From: Luidia sarsii
Lineage: Eukaryota > Echinodermata > Asteroidea > Paxillosida > Luidiidae
Length of the DNA: 64,000 nt
NCBI GenBank assembly: GCA_949987565.1
Contig: OX465115.1
Span: 13,926,017 to 13,990,016 of the forward strand
Direction: 5' to 3'
Positions within the stretch are counted from its first letter, which is position 1. Each line of letters opens with the position of its first letter. A program made the position numbers and the translations under genes. Shown here piece after piece: positions 24,227 through 37,500 of the stretch. Under the pieces are notes generated by a model that saw only the letters and a program-made list of their open reading frames with translations, did not search any database and was not told the DNA's origin.

Positions 24227-24494
24227 CTAGTCCGAGTAACTTGGACCCGACAAGTCACCTTATTTTATCGACTACAGTCACCCGTCCCTCCAAATTTCAA
24301 AATTATTTTATAGAATTTTGAAATTTTTAGGGACAGGTGATTGAAATCACCCAAACCTCCAAATTTCAAAATTATTTTAAATATTAAATTTTGAAATTTT
24401 GAGGGATGGGTGACTGTAGTGACCCGAACCTCAAAAAAAGGATTTAAAAAAATTAAAAAGGGTGACTTATCGGGTCCAAGTTACCCGGACTAGG
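24227..24494. mobile_element. TIR element, 'CTAGTCCGAGTAACTTGGAC' family
   Basis: CTAGTCCGAGTAACTTGGAC and GTCCAAGTTACCCGGACTAG termini; interior itself contains paired AAATTTCAAAATTATTTTA repeats. Lies 230 bp upstream of SFI1-like exon 1. Confidence 0.82.
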
Positions 24495-24752
24495 GCTCAG
24501 CAGGTTCTACATAAGATTTCTAGGCAAGGTGGCTCTGGTTTCTCTTGAGGTATACAATTAATAGCAATTGTCTGCCGAAAAGAGACATTTTCGTCCATTT
24601 CTGGGGGGAGCACTCTGTGATTTAAATGAGTAAGCAGCTTGGCACATTTCAGTATTCAATCCCAGTAGGAGCTTTTTGGAAAGTGACCTTGCTGGCTTGC
24701 TTCTTTCTCCTCTCACCCTTAGTCCTTGCGATCATGGAACCGTGACAGAGAC

Positions 24753-25523
24753 ATGAGCCCGGCCAGGCAGAGTAACCTACGACACGGCAGGGGCTCGGTG
24801 CCGGGCGAGTCACCCTGCGTCCGCCACCCCCACGCCCGGCAACGGCCCAAGTCCCGCCGTTCGCTCTTCGCGGAGTCTGCCGTCGGCATCAGCATCGCGA
24901 GGGGAGGGGTGGTGGACGGCGGGGCGGAGGCGATTACAGCAGGGGATGTCGAGCCGTCGGCATACCGGCATCCGTCCGACGTACACGTAGCGCGTCATCA
25001 GGGCAGAAGGAGCGCCCTCCACCTCCTCCTCGGGAGAGAGGCGCGCGGACCGCTCCAGGACAACCTCGTGTACGGCGGCCGCTCCTCCGGGCCACGGCGA
25101 CGTCGGGCCGGCGACGTCCCCAGAGAGCCACGGGAGGAGGTTCTTCAGGACAACGTCCTGAAGAACCTCGCGAGCGGCGTCGGCGGCGGCCTCCGCCCCG
25201 GCTCCAGACAAGCCGAGGCCGGACGTCCCCCGTCGACATTCTCGTCGCGGCGGGCCGGGCCGCTTCTCCGCCGTTCCCCGCCGTCCCTTGCTGCGGAGCC
25301 GCGGAACGCTGGCGCCCCACGGGATGCAGCTGCGGATTCCGGCCGCAGCCCCGGTCCCGCCAAAACTAGCTACAGCTCAGACGGTTGTTCCCCTACCGAT
25401 CTTCGGGAAGATTTTCTCCGCAACTGGAACGAGCCATCGGCAGATGTACCCGGCTCCAAGCGGCACCATTTTGCGGAAGTTGGCGACAAATTGGCCGACG
25501 GATTTGGCGGTGACGGAAGTGAG
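24753..25523 (+). CDS. SFI1-like exon 1 (residues 1-257)
   Basis: The first in-frame ATG (MSPARQ) follows an acceptor-like CACCCTTAG at 24714-24722; the frame stays open back to that site. The encoded protein is Arg/Gly/Ser/Pro-rich and probably disordered. The exon is very GC-rich and contains a perfect 15-bp hairpin at 25137-25169. Donor is GTGAGT, phase 0. Confidence 0.68.
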
Positions 25524-28500
25524 GTGAGTCCTATTTTGTTTCACAGAACAGAAGTCCACAGGGTTTCATGACAGTGGCTCCTACAGTCCTTTGGAAATCA
25601 CACACGGACACCTCTTTAGTTTTCTGATACAAGTTCATGTGAATGATACTTTGCACCATTGTACTTTCTCTTGAAGTTGATCTGGTTGCAGTATCTAATA
25701 TTGCTACCACAAAAAGCAGCGCATGCCTTGTGAAGGTACAGCTTGTATAGAAGCCAATGAAATGTGATCGCTGTGTATTAGCTGTTGTTTATTCATACTG
25801 TCATGGTGAAGGGTGACTGAATACAAACTGGGTCCTGTGCTTTCTTGCAAAGCATTAACGGGAGTTGGACTGTTGTGTTTGGGTTTTTTTCTATAAAAAC
25901 TAAAATAGGCAATACTGTATGTTTTACATAATCAGGACTATTGTACATGATGTATATGTGTACTGTGTAGCATGATGTGATTGTGATATGTGTTTCCAAT
26001 AATAAATTTCCCAATTTTGGATCATTTTCTATTATTTTGGGGTTTTTTTTAATCCAAATTTTCCCAAATGGGTGTGAAGGACAGCCTTGTACACTTCTAC
26101 ATTGCACTCAATATGCTACCAAATGTGTCACCATCCCAGAACTTCCCATGCAGGTGATGCACCTGTCACCCACACTGATCCACCCACCCCCACACCCCTA
26201 TGTACAGCAGTGGAGTAGTCCATCAAGTTATTGCCCAATCACAATCTGTCCTGTCTGTCCACGCCCCCCCCCCCTGCTCTTGCACTCAGATCAGCACAGT
26301 CCAAAGTTGCAATGGAGGGGGGCAGGGGGGGTGTGGGTTGTATCCCCAATGCTGGTGGACATTTCTCTAACCACTGACCAGTAATGATCTAATCCCCTCA
26401 CACATGTCACACCTGCCACCAGTTGTCAGTGCTGGTTACCAAGTGATGGCCAAGCATGTCTCTCCATGGTCTCTCCATACCAGGCACTGTTGAAAAACGG
26501 ACTCTATGGGAACCAGGGTAAAGTTCAAGTGGACTGAGCATTTTGATGTACACACTGTAGTAGGGGATCGCATCTAGCGCAAATGTTTGTAATTTTTAGT
26601 GTGAATTGTGCCATTCAGCAATTGGACAGTTTTTGGTGAGTGTTCATCTAAATTTGGCATCCATTTGATTACTTGTAAGTTGTATTGGGTAAGTTTGATT
26701 TTTTTTAACTGCTGTATTGCACAGTGCAGATATGTGTTGCAGTGACTTTATGAACTTCCAGTGTGCAATTACATGTATACTTACATGTATACTTGTGTGC
26801 TTTACATGAATAAATGTATGCATGGGCAATGGTATCAGTAAAAAATATCTAATTGACTTGCAACCTTGCAACCCTTGTGGCCTTGTGCACCTGTATAGCT
26901 GTATGTTCAATACAACTTGTTTTATTATTCTTTAAAAGAGATTTCAATTATTAAGTAATATAGATTAGGATTAAATAGATGTTCCATGGATCTTGTAAAT
27001 GTATGTTATCTCTTTGTTTGTTTGTTTTTGGGTTTTTTTTCAATAGTACTTGACTACTTGTACATATGAATATGCACGTAATTCATGTATGAGTGACTGC
27101 ACCAACCTTGAGAAGCGGAGCAGGAATGTCTGCCCAGAGCTTTCTACTAGTTATTAGCTTTCACACACAAATCTCAACTCTGAAATCGAAAAATGAAACA
27201 TGTTGGGGTGTTGTTTTTTTCGTGCTGCTGTGAACGCCCGGCCCCTTGGGGTGCATTTTCACTTGTTTCTTAAAAAAAAATCAAAACCAAAAATCAGTTT
27301 TTCATGCACTGTTTCTTTGCTCTGTGGTTCATCGGCCTCTGAATCTGAAGTACACAATCGGTTTTAAGTTGCCTCGGGCAAAATGGAAAGCACCTTTGGC
27401 TTCACGGTTTCCAATAGCCTAGTTGAAGTTGACCAGTTGATCTGCAGAAGCCATATGGCCTACTTAGTCTCTCATACCCACCAATCTGAAGTGTCAACAT
27501 GACCTGGTCAGTGACATTGTGACTGCCCACTGCCCAGTCCAGCTCAGAGAACGCAGTGTACACATGGTGTACACACAAACACAAGCATGCAATCCAAATG
27601 CAAATTTGCTCTTTATATTACTGAGGGTTGGCCCAGTTTCAGTAGGGCCGTTCCCACTTCGAAAATAATCGCGATTTGAATCGCGATTCAGAAACCGGTT
27701 TTTATTGGTCGTGTCCACAAAGGCCAAATAATCGCGTCGCAAATAAACACGAGCCGATTGCGGTAAGCATGTGGTCGCGCTGCGCAAGCGGGAATGGCGG
27801 GACTCGCTGACGAACGTAAATAAACCCTGTGCTGCACTTCCTGGCTGCAAGCTGCTGGCAGGAAATGCCATGCTTGCGCAATGCATCGTGGGCCATCCAT
27901 AATTGAATAAATACCTCCATTTTCTCACCGACTTTGGTCAGGGAGGCTTTTTTTCTTAACAAACTTGTGACATTGTTTTCTCCGAGCGTGTTAAAATTTT
28001 ATGACACGTGAAGGTTTGCAAGGTGGAAGTACAGGTACCAATTGGAAGTTTTGTGGTGACACCATGTAACACATCTCTTTTGAGAAGAGATGTGTTTCAA
28101 CTTACATGGTGTCACTGCAAAACTTCCAACTGTGTCAAAATATGTTTGCCAGTTTTGTTTTGCACTAAGTAAAGGAGATGTATGCTTTCTTTGCATATCC
28201 TTGACTATTTTACTGTATAGCAACTATTTTCTTGAATGGACAGTAAAACACTGGTCAGTCAAATATGTTCATTTCTGAGGCTATTGGTTTAGTTTATTTG
28301 TGGGGTTTTTTCTTAATTTTTCCAGGATGGGACCCTGGAGCAGTGGCTGGCACTGCCGCCTCTGCAACTGACCGGTGACCCCACCGATGGCCACTGGAAT
28401 TACATGCAGGATACCGGTGACGGCCTCATGGCAGCTGACAGCCAGAACCCATGGGATGCCACCTTGGCAGGCTATGGTGAGATCCATGCATTGGTTAGCC

Positions 28501-31500
28501 TTGCTGTAGAGACTGGGCAGTTTCATGAACCTTCTCTTCCTCGTCCTCCTCTTCCTCCTCCTCCTCCTCTTCCCACCTCTTCCTCCTCTTTCTCCTCCTC
28601 CTCCTCTTCCCACCTCTTCCTCCTCTTTCTCCTATTTTCACATCTTCCCCGGCTTTGCCCTCATCCCTTTCTCTTTCTTTTCCTCCATCTCTTCCTCTTC
28701 ATCTCTTATCCTCCCACTGTTCAACTTTCCTCTTTCTCTCCTCCCTCCCTTCTCCCGAGCTACATACACTGTACTTCCTCTCCTCTTCCACCTCCTCGTC
28801 CTCCTCTCTCTCCACATCCTCATCTCATCCTCTTCCTCCTTTTTACTTGTTATCCCCCTCCTTCTCCTCTTCCTTCTCCTTCTCCTCCCCTCATTCTCCT
28901 CTTTCTCCCCATTCTCCTTCTACTCCTCCTCCCCTTCTCCCCTCCTCCCCTTCCCTCCTCCTCCTTCTCATCCTCCCCTCCTGCTCCTCCTCATCCTCCC
29001 TTCTCCTTCTCCTCCTCCTTCTCGTTCTCCTCTATCCCTCCTCCTCTTCCTCCTCCTTCTCCTCTTTTTCCTCCTCCTCCTCTCCTCCCCTCATCCTTCT
29101 CCCCTTCCTCCTCATATATTTCCTCATGAACATACACATATTGCAGTGCTTTAGACTCATTCCCTATCTAATCTGTAACGGTGTGATCCATGAACAATAC
29201 ACTAAAACTCATCTAAGTACTGAGCCAGTTATCAGTTGCCACCTCAGACTAATCAAACCCCAGGGGTCTCATGGTACATGTACATTTATCTTGTATCATT
29301 CACAATTTAGATCATTTACAATTTTTTTATCTCCACTTGAACTTTGTTTTGGTTCATCAACGTTGAATCTGTCCTCGAACCCCCCCAAAACTGGGATGAA
29401 TAATTGGGACCAATTTGTTAGCCCACTTTTTCAGGATCTGCCTGACCCTTGACCTGCCTGCGTAGCTTGGCCCTCGCAGCTTCTAGCCAGATGTCAATCG
29501 ATTGATATCACGTACACCTCATTCACGCACTCTTCTTCAGCGTAGGGCCGGCTGTTTACACCTCAGGTGACGCTGTGTCCCAGAGTCAACCCGACGCGCA
29601 TGCTATCAGACTCGGACTTTGCTCTGCGTATTGAGTGTGGGACCGAGAGTGCAAACTTGACATAGACTGACACGAATTAAAACCAATTGGTTTCTTCTAT
29701 TCATCTTGTTTCCCCCTGTGTTTGCTCAGCATACATTGTATATTTGGATGTGTTGATTATTATTAATTTTTTTTACGCTTTTTCTGTCATTTTGCGCAAC
29801 AACAGTGCCAGGATCAATGTCCGTCAACGGGAGCTTGCGTTCGTCTGCCTCGTCATTTCAACGGTGGGATCGGTTGCAGCAGGTCGATGGCTGGAGTCGG
29901 GACGGCAGCGTAGCGGCTGGTGTCCGTGCAGGGAACCAGCGTCTTGGTGCCCTCGGCAACGTCGCGGGGTGGTCGGACGACGACAGCTCCGAAGAAACTG
30001 ACGCAGATCCGGACACTCTCCGGGAGATTCCCCGCCGCTCTCCAGGGGCGGCAGGGCACGACGAGTGGTTTGCGCCGGAGCTTGGCGTCTGGGTAGATCC
30101 TCACAGTGCTACAATGAGTCACTCCCGACAGTCTCCCCCAATCTCCGCGCACACCATGCCCACACACAGTCGGACGGCACGCGCCCGCGAGTCCATGCCC
30201 GCCTCTTCCAAGCACGTGGACCCCGCTACGCAAACGGAATCCTTCCAGCCGCCACTGTCCGACAACAATCGCCACGATCGAGGATACCTCCTGACCCGAT
30301 CGTCCGTCCTGGAGGAAACTCGTTTGTACGACTTGCCGCTCACCACCTCAGCTCTTGCCGCATCCAGTGGGAAGTCACTCGGAGTGCGTCCTCTCTCACG
30401 CTATCCCGACGTCAATTTCAATTTCCCTGAAGCCCTCGACGGCGACTATCGGGAACTGGACAAACTGGAGGAGGCCGAACTCTACCGTTTGTCCGAGGCG
30501 GACGAGTTCGTTCACACGGACCCCGAGGAGGGTCTGTATGCATGGTCGACGCCGTTCAAACGGCGCGACAAAACCGCCGACAGCCGACTCGGGTTGGAGA
30601 CCTCACCGGGAGAGAGCCGTGAAGGCCGGGAGACCGAGGTCGGGGGAAAGGCGCAGGGAGAAGACTCCGATTGGAACCACAGAGGCCGTGATCTGATGCC
30701 CCCCTCGCAAAACTGCAACAACAGCAGGACGGGCACGGAGTCCTACCCCTCGCCCGAACAGGCTGGGATTGACACGCTTGTCCGTCAGTCCAGCGACGAA
30801 CAGAGCCCGGCAGCAGATTCAGAAGAGAATCGGTCCTCTTTTTCATCTCCAGATGACGGTTCGGTCAGTGAGCGTTCGTCCAGGAGAAGCGCAGGACGGA
30901 CTGCCGCGGTTCCTAAGGGTCGTCATCGCCGCTCCCTCGCCAAATCTTTGCCGGATGTCAGAGGGGGGGACGCAGGCGCCAACGGCCGCCGGAGTCCGGA
31001 CATCCCGTCCCAAATCCAGAGCGAAACAGACGGCGAAAGCAGAGCCGGTATCTCTCCGTCGCCCACGACGCTGTCCGTCGGCACGTCCATCGCCGAGATC
31101 CAACTCCACCGTGCTGTGATCACGGACGACCTGAGTCCGGCCAGTCTCCGGCCAGCAGACCCGCAGAGGAGGCATTCACCAAGGTCTGCCTTGGCCTCTC
31201 CCCCGGCCGCCACTATCACCGCCGCTGCAGGGGTGCCCCTCTGGAGGCATTCCGTGCCGAGCGGTGCCGGCCTGCCGCTCACCCTGGCCGACCTGGCGTC
31301 GGGTTCTCCCCGGCCCGGCCTCTCGAGGAGTCCCGGGACTCGCAAACCTTCAGCCGGCGCCTCGGGGGATGCCGCCAGGATGCGTCGGACGTCGGCAGCG
31401 ACGGCCGCAGATCCGAGGACGACGTCGGCGGCATCGCTGACCCTAACCGCCGGCTCTCATCACGGAACCAGCAGAGCTCAACCGCGTCCGTCTCAGAAAA

Positions 31501-34500
31501 ACCCCGACAGGAAATCACAGCCCAAGCCACATCCGAAGCAAAGTGTTGTGACGCAACCCATACGCAAGGTTCCTCACAATCTTTATTTTGTAGTTGGTTA
31601 TATGTTGTAATTCTATATCTTCCCGTCCCCCCATGTCAACTTCAATTCCAGAGAACTGAAGTACTCTTTAACAGTAAAATTAGGAGGGCCTGATGTTTCG
31701 ATCCTAGCAGGACCTTTCTCAAAGGCACCTTTCTCTCAGGACCTTTCTCTGTGCCTTTGAGAAAGGTCCTGCCAGAATCGAAACGTCAGGCCCTCTAACT
31801 TTTGATGTCATATCTAGTATGAGTAAGTAATTGTTAAGATTTGGAATGTCTGGAAATTGGGCACACTGCAAAATGCTAATGGTGCACCCTCCCTTCAACA
31901 ATTCCCGCAACCCAATCTCTGATGTCAGGCTGATTTCCTGTTCTCTGTCTGATGGTGCAAAGTTACGTTACCTTCCTCATTTGAGCGGATCATTTTATTC
32001 CTCTTTTTTTTTCCAGGGTCGAGGGCTTTCCGTTGTCCCGAAACCCGTGAAGTCGGCCGGCTTTCCGAAGACGAGCCGGGCGGGGCGTGCCCAGACACCG
32101 CGGAGCCCCGATGCCCTGTCTCTGTCGGGCGGCGGCAGTCCGCGTCGCGTCTTCTCCATCCTGTGGGCCTATCGCATCCTGGACATTCTCCACACGGCAC
32201 CGGCGCACACCCACGAGCAGCTTGTCACCAAGGTACGTGCGCGTAAACCGCCGTTGATCCTCTTCAATGCTGCAGCTGTGTATTCAGAAATGCCCCACTC
32301 CCAGAATCCACATCGGTTGACTTTGAATTTTTTTTTTACTTGAAGAGTTTATCAGCAAGGGACTGTACAAAGTCCTATGAATGCGGCTGTGTACAGCTGT
32401 ACAAGCTGGTGCATTTAACAGGCTTTGGATTTCTGTCTGTCACCCATGTTCCCTGTTACTCTCCCCTTCCTATTTACTTTGTCCCTTTCATTCTGCCTTT
32501 GAGAAAGTTCCTGCCAGGATCGAAACGTCAGGCCCTCCAAATTTTTTAGATTTTTCACATTTCGGTCATTTTTGCATATTTATGTAGTTATTAGATTTCA
32601 ATCAAATAAATGATGGGAAAATTGACTGGAAATGTTTGAAAAAATTTTGCAAAAAAAAATTGACTGGACCAGGACTTGAACCCGAGACCTCTGGTTTAAG
32701 GTAGAAGCGCTCTTACCACCTCGCATGGACAACTGACAACTCTTAGGCTTGACTCTAGAGTCTTGAGTAAGACCTTTCTTGAGTAAGACCTTACTAAGAC
32801 TTACCAGTGCAGACCTTACTTTGTCACTGATAGTTGTTGTTTTTTCCAATCTTCCGTTTGAGCAGTTGTACTGGTTCAGAAGATGGCACAGGAAAGTGCG
32901 TCTGATCAAAGTTCAGCAAGAAGAGAGAGCAGAACTGATGACCAGGTGAGATTTGAGTTTAAAACTGTGTGCACAAAACAGGTTTCTGTCAATGTCTATC
33001 CTTGTCATTCTGCCTTTGAGGGAAGGTTTTTGTGTTACTCATGATTTGTTTTTGTGTGAATTGTCACGGTCTCCTTTGTGATCTCGTCAGGGCCATCACA
33101 CACCACCGAGATCGGCTTCTCGGACAGTGCTTCGGAGCGTGGAGAGAAGTAGCGCCCCGCCACACGAGGGCGGCAGAGGACCTGCGAGAGAGGCACCTGG
33201 TGCGGAAGGGGCTGGGCGGGCTGCGGTGGGCCGTGTCGCAGAGCCGCGCGGAGACGGAGGGCGCCGTCGCCCGATTTGAGCGCGGGCAACTGGCGCGCCA
33301 CTTCTGCATTGTGAGTAGCCTCAACTGGACCCCCATGCTGTGGGGAGCTATTGGACACTGGATGGGTTCTTTGCAACCCTTGGGCCAATTTCATAGAGTT
33401 GCTTAAGCACCAAAATTTGCTTAAGCACAAAAATTTGCTTAAGCACAAAAAGTCATGATTCATAAGATCACCTTGCCAACAAAGACCAGGCATGCAACTT
33501 TTCCGCGGATCCGCGGGTCTCCATGTTTTTTTTAATTCGGCCGTTAAAAAAAAATCTATAAAAAAATAATCCGTAAAAAAAAAAAAAAAAAAAAAATTTA
33601 AAGGGATATTTCTTCTCCCCTAACTATTATTTAAAACACATGCTGAGATCAGGTTCAAAACTTTGATGTTTACTTTTCATTTTGTGTAATCAAAAATTCA
33701 ATTTTCTGGGTGTATGCCTTGAAAAAGCCTAAAATCTGTCACTCAGCTTAAAGTCATAAGTGGTCCAAAACTGCTCAGAATGCACCACAGAGCATCTAGA
33801 ATCCAAACCCCACGCCGTAAGGACTTCGTGCTTCGTTCATTTGGACATTTTCCTCTCTTTTTTAAACAATTCAAGAGTTGCATGCCTGAAAGACTTCACT
33901 ATCGTTCCTGGCTAAGCAAAGGAGAGTGGAATACAAGTCAAAAGTGATTGACATCACATCACAGTGCAGTTTGTAATCCTGCTTACACCAGGAAGACTTT
34001 TCCTGCTTAGCAGATTTTCACGCTTAAGCAGCTCTATGAAATTGTACCCTGGTCACATGAGAGCCAGATTGCCGTGGGAATGACGATTCTTTGCATATTC
34101 CTGGATAATCAAAGATCGGTCTAAATACGTAACACGAGGAGCAGAGAGGAGAGGGGAGAGGCCATTGGAAAGTCACTCAACAGATCTAGTGGGAGTGCTG
34201 AGTTTGGATGTGGGGGCGGCCTTGTATACTCAAGTACTCACAGAGCCAACCAGAAACAACAGGTTGGGCCTAAACATTCTTAATACCTTGGTTAATTAAA
34301 ACAAAGTTATACGCAGTAACTGCACTGAAACCAAATTGTCATATTGACCAATATATTGTTTCCGCATTTTGACAGCATTCTAAACACTCCCACTTCATTC
34401 CGACTACATTCGAGCTGCATTCGGGAGCTGATATGCCATCAGGAATGTGCGGGAATCCTTCGAGACAGGTTCGAGGTGCATTCTAAGTATTCGAACGTCG

Positions 34501-37500
34501 TTTTGAAAACTGTTCTTCTTTGTTTTACCCCCGACAAACAGTGGCGCGACATCCACCAGGTGCGCACGGAGCGCGCCCAGTTGCTGGAGAGTCTGGCCTC
34601 CAAACGCCACGTGGGAAGGAGCTTCCGAGTGTGGAGAGACCTGTATGCAATGGCGCAGAAAGAGGCCATTGCCAGACTGCACTACAAGTGAGAGACGCTC
34701 TCTTTACAAAACCCGGCTGTGGCTTAGGCTTCGGCAAAGAAAATTGGCAAAGAAAACTTTGACTGGACCGGGACTTAATTGAACCCGAGACCTCTGGACT
34801 AACGTACCAGTGCTCTTCCAGCTGAGCTATCCAGCCCTCAGATGGTGGCCTCCCCAAATAGTCAACTAGTCTTTGCCTTGGTGGGGGCGCCAGTCAGAAG
34901 CAATTCAACCATTAACTGCCGTATATCTCCAGGGATCACACCCCCGCTTTCATTCAGATGCAAACAGCTCATTGTTGTAAACCTGGCTATGGCTCGGGGA
35001 TCACACAAAGTGGATGCAGCTTTTTTCAATTCAATTCAAACAAATCAAGGAAAAACTGTACACGACATGAAACTGGGAGGCCTTTGGCTTCGTTTTTGAA
35101 CCGATGATTTCAGCTTTTGGATAACAGAGACAAAGCCGGAGCCGAAGCCTCGCTCTGCATGCACTGTCCGCACTGGACTTATCGTCTCGGGAGAAAAGTG
35201 ACCGGGTAGCTTTTTCTGGGCAGCAGATGGCAGGTAGAAGTAACCGCTGGACTCGGGGGGGAAACAGTAACTGAGAGGGAAATGTCCCAGGCTGTCCACA
35301 CTGGACTTAAAAATAGGAAAAGCTCCCATCGTCTCAGTAAGTTTTACCCAAAAAAGTCAAGTGCGGACTGGGCTTATGACCAGCTTAGTTTCCTTTCTAC
35401 GTTAAACTGCTTGAATGAAACACTTTTTTTTCCTTCTTTTTTCTAATTTGAAGTGGGTCCATTAGAGACTGCGATTCCCCAGTCACGAACCTCTATCCTC
35501 CATCCCCTTCTTCCCTCAGGGTCAGTCTTCTCTCTCGGGGCTTTCAGGAGTGGAAGCTGTTCACCGGTCAGTCCAGGGTCGCTGGTTTCCGCAACGAGAT
35601 GAGCCGCGTCCACCGCGAGGAGAAAGTGATCAGAAAAGCGTGGGATGCCGTGAGGGCAGCATACGCACAGGCACGCAGGGCCGACAAACACTTTGCGTGA
35701 GTTCACAATTTCTTTTTTTTCTCAAAGTGTCATAGTCTTTTTGCTTGAGGCAAATTTCAAGATTTTCAAGGCTTCAGGTAAATCTACGTCTGGATATTTT
35801 CAAGATTTTCAAGGGTTCGGGTAAATCGCTGTCTGGATATTTTTCAAGAGATTTTGGGTTCAGGTAGATCTCTCAGGATATTTTCAAGATTTTCAAGGGT
35901 TCAGGTAAATCTCTGTCTGGATATTTTCTAGGGTTCAGGTAGATTTCTGTCAGGATATTTTCAAGATTTTCAAGGGTTCAGGTAGATCTTTTGTCAGAAT
36001 ATTTTCAAGATTTTCAAGGGTTCAGGTAGATCTCTGTCAGGATATTTTCAAGATTTTCAAGGGTTCAGGTAAATCTCTGTCTGGATATTTTCTAGGGTTC
36101 AGATAGATCTCTGTCAGGATATTTTCAAGATTTTCAAGGGTTCAGGTAGATCTCTGACGGCCAGAGCATACTGGTCGCAACTTCGAGTTACCACTCAGGT
36201 TCTTTTCAGAACCACACCTCTTCCTTTAAGAGACCCTATACATGGTGTCACCGCAAACCTTCCTATATTGATTCACCCACCATGCAAAGCCTTAAGTCTT
36301 ATTTATTTAACAATTATTGACTGAATCTACTCCATCACCTCGTCCTAAATTATCATTCCCCCCCCCCCCACTCCCCCAAAATACTTCAGTCGCAAGCTGC
36401 TGTCGTCGGTGCTGCACGCTTGGCACAGGGCCGTCCCTCTGGCCAGAGCCGAACGCCACCACCAGCACAGCCAGGCCGTGGAGCTGAGACGCCGTGGACT
36501 CTTGAGGACGCTCTTCGTCCAGTGGAAGGAAGAGCTGGTTGTGGCCCGGGTGCGGCAGAGGCTGGACGGGGTCCGGACAAGGTGAGAACGAGCAGAGCCA
36601 AACCAGTCCTCCTGAAATCATAACCGGAGATGCTCACAACACTTGTCCTTGAAATTTTTTTGGACCATGGTCTTTTATTTTTTTGTCTGAAGTGCTGATT
36701 TAGGTCAGGAGCATTTGAGATGTGGTGTTGGAGAAGGTTTTGAGAGATGGCATGGATAGATAGAGTATCAAATGAGTGTTAGAGAATGTCAAAAAAATTG
36801 GAAGGCCTGACGTTTCAATCCCAGCGGGACCTTTCTCAAAGTAAGGTCCTGCTGGGATTGAAACGTCAGTCCCTTTTAGGTTCTGCTTCCGATTACATGG
36901 CATTTCAAAATAAGGTAGGTAGGTAGGGAATTTTTTTTTTTGCAATTTATTTTTTAACAATCATATGGAGGCATCTGCATGTGGTCAAGTCTTAAGGGTG
37001 ATAATAAAACTAGGTCATTTCAAGATAAGGCCAAAAAAATATCTCCTTCCAATTACATGGCATTTCAAAAAAGGGTAGGTAGGTAGGATTTTTTTTTTTG
37101 CATTTTTTTTTTTTTACAATCATATGTGGTCAAGTCTTAGGGGTAATAATAAAACTATCAAATTACACATTGAATTGTTATCATAATTGATTCCCAATAA
37201 AAATGTTAGGGTCGAAGGCTAGAAATAGGGTCGATCGGGTAACTGGAAGCAGAACTATTTTTTTTTTGGGGGGGGGGGCGCCTAAGTCGTATCAGAACTA
37301 AACTTGGATAACCCATCGTAAATTTGGATGGTTTCTGTGCATCACTCGTCGTCTTACGATCGTAAGTTACGGTGGGTCTGATGAAACTGACCACAGACCC
37401 ATGATTGTGAAGTAATTTGCCCCCCCCCCCTTCTCACCCATTTTCGTGGACTCCTTGTGGCAGGTACACCTGGGAGCTCTGGATTCTCCGTCTGCGGAGG

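Noticed and set aside
24810..25363. Antisense open frames of 72-133 codons
   Set aside because: Shadows of the GC-rich sense exon 1; no start context or family match. The same holds for antisense frames under exons 3 and 17 and MIIP exon 2.
28404..29452. Open frames of 200-265 codons rich in Ser/Pro/Leu
   Set aside because: Pyrimidine tract; only 28326-28476 is a credible exon.
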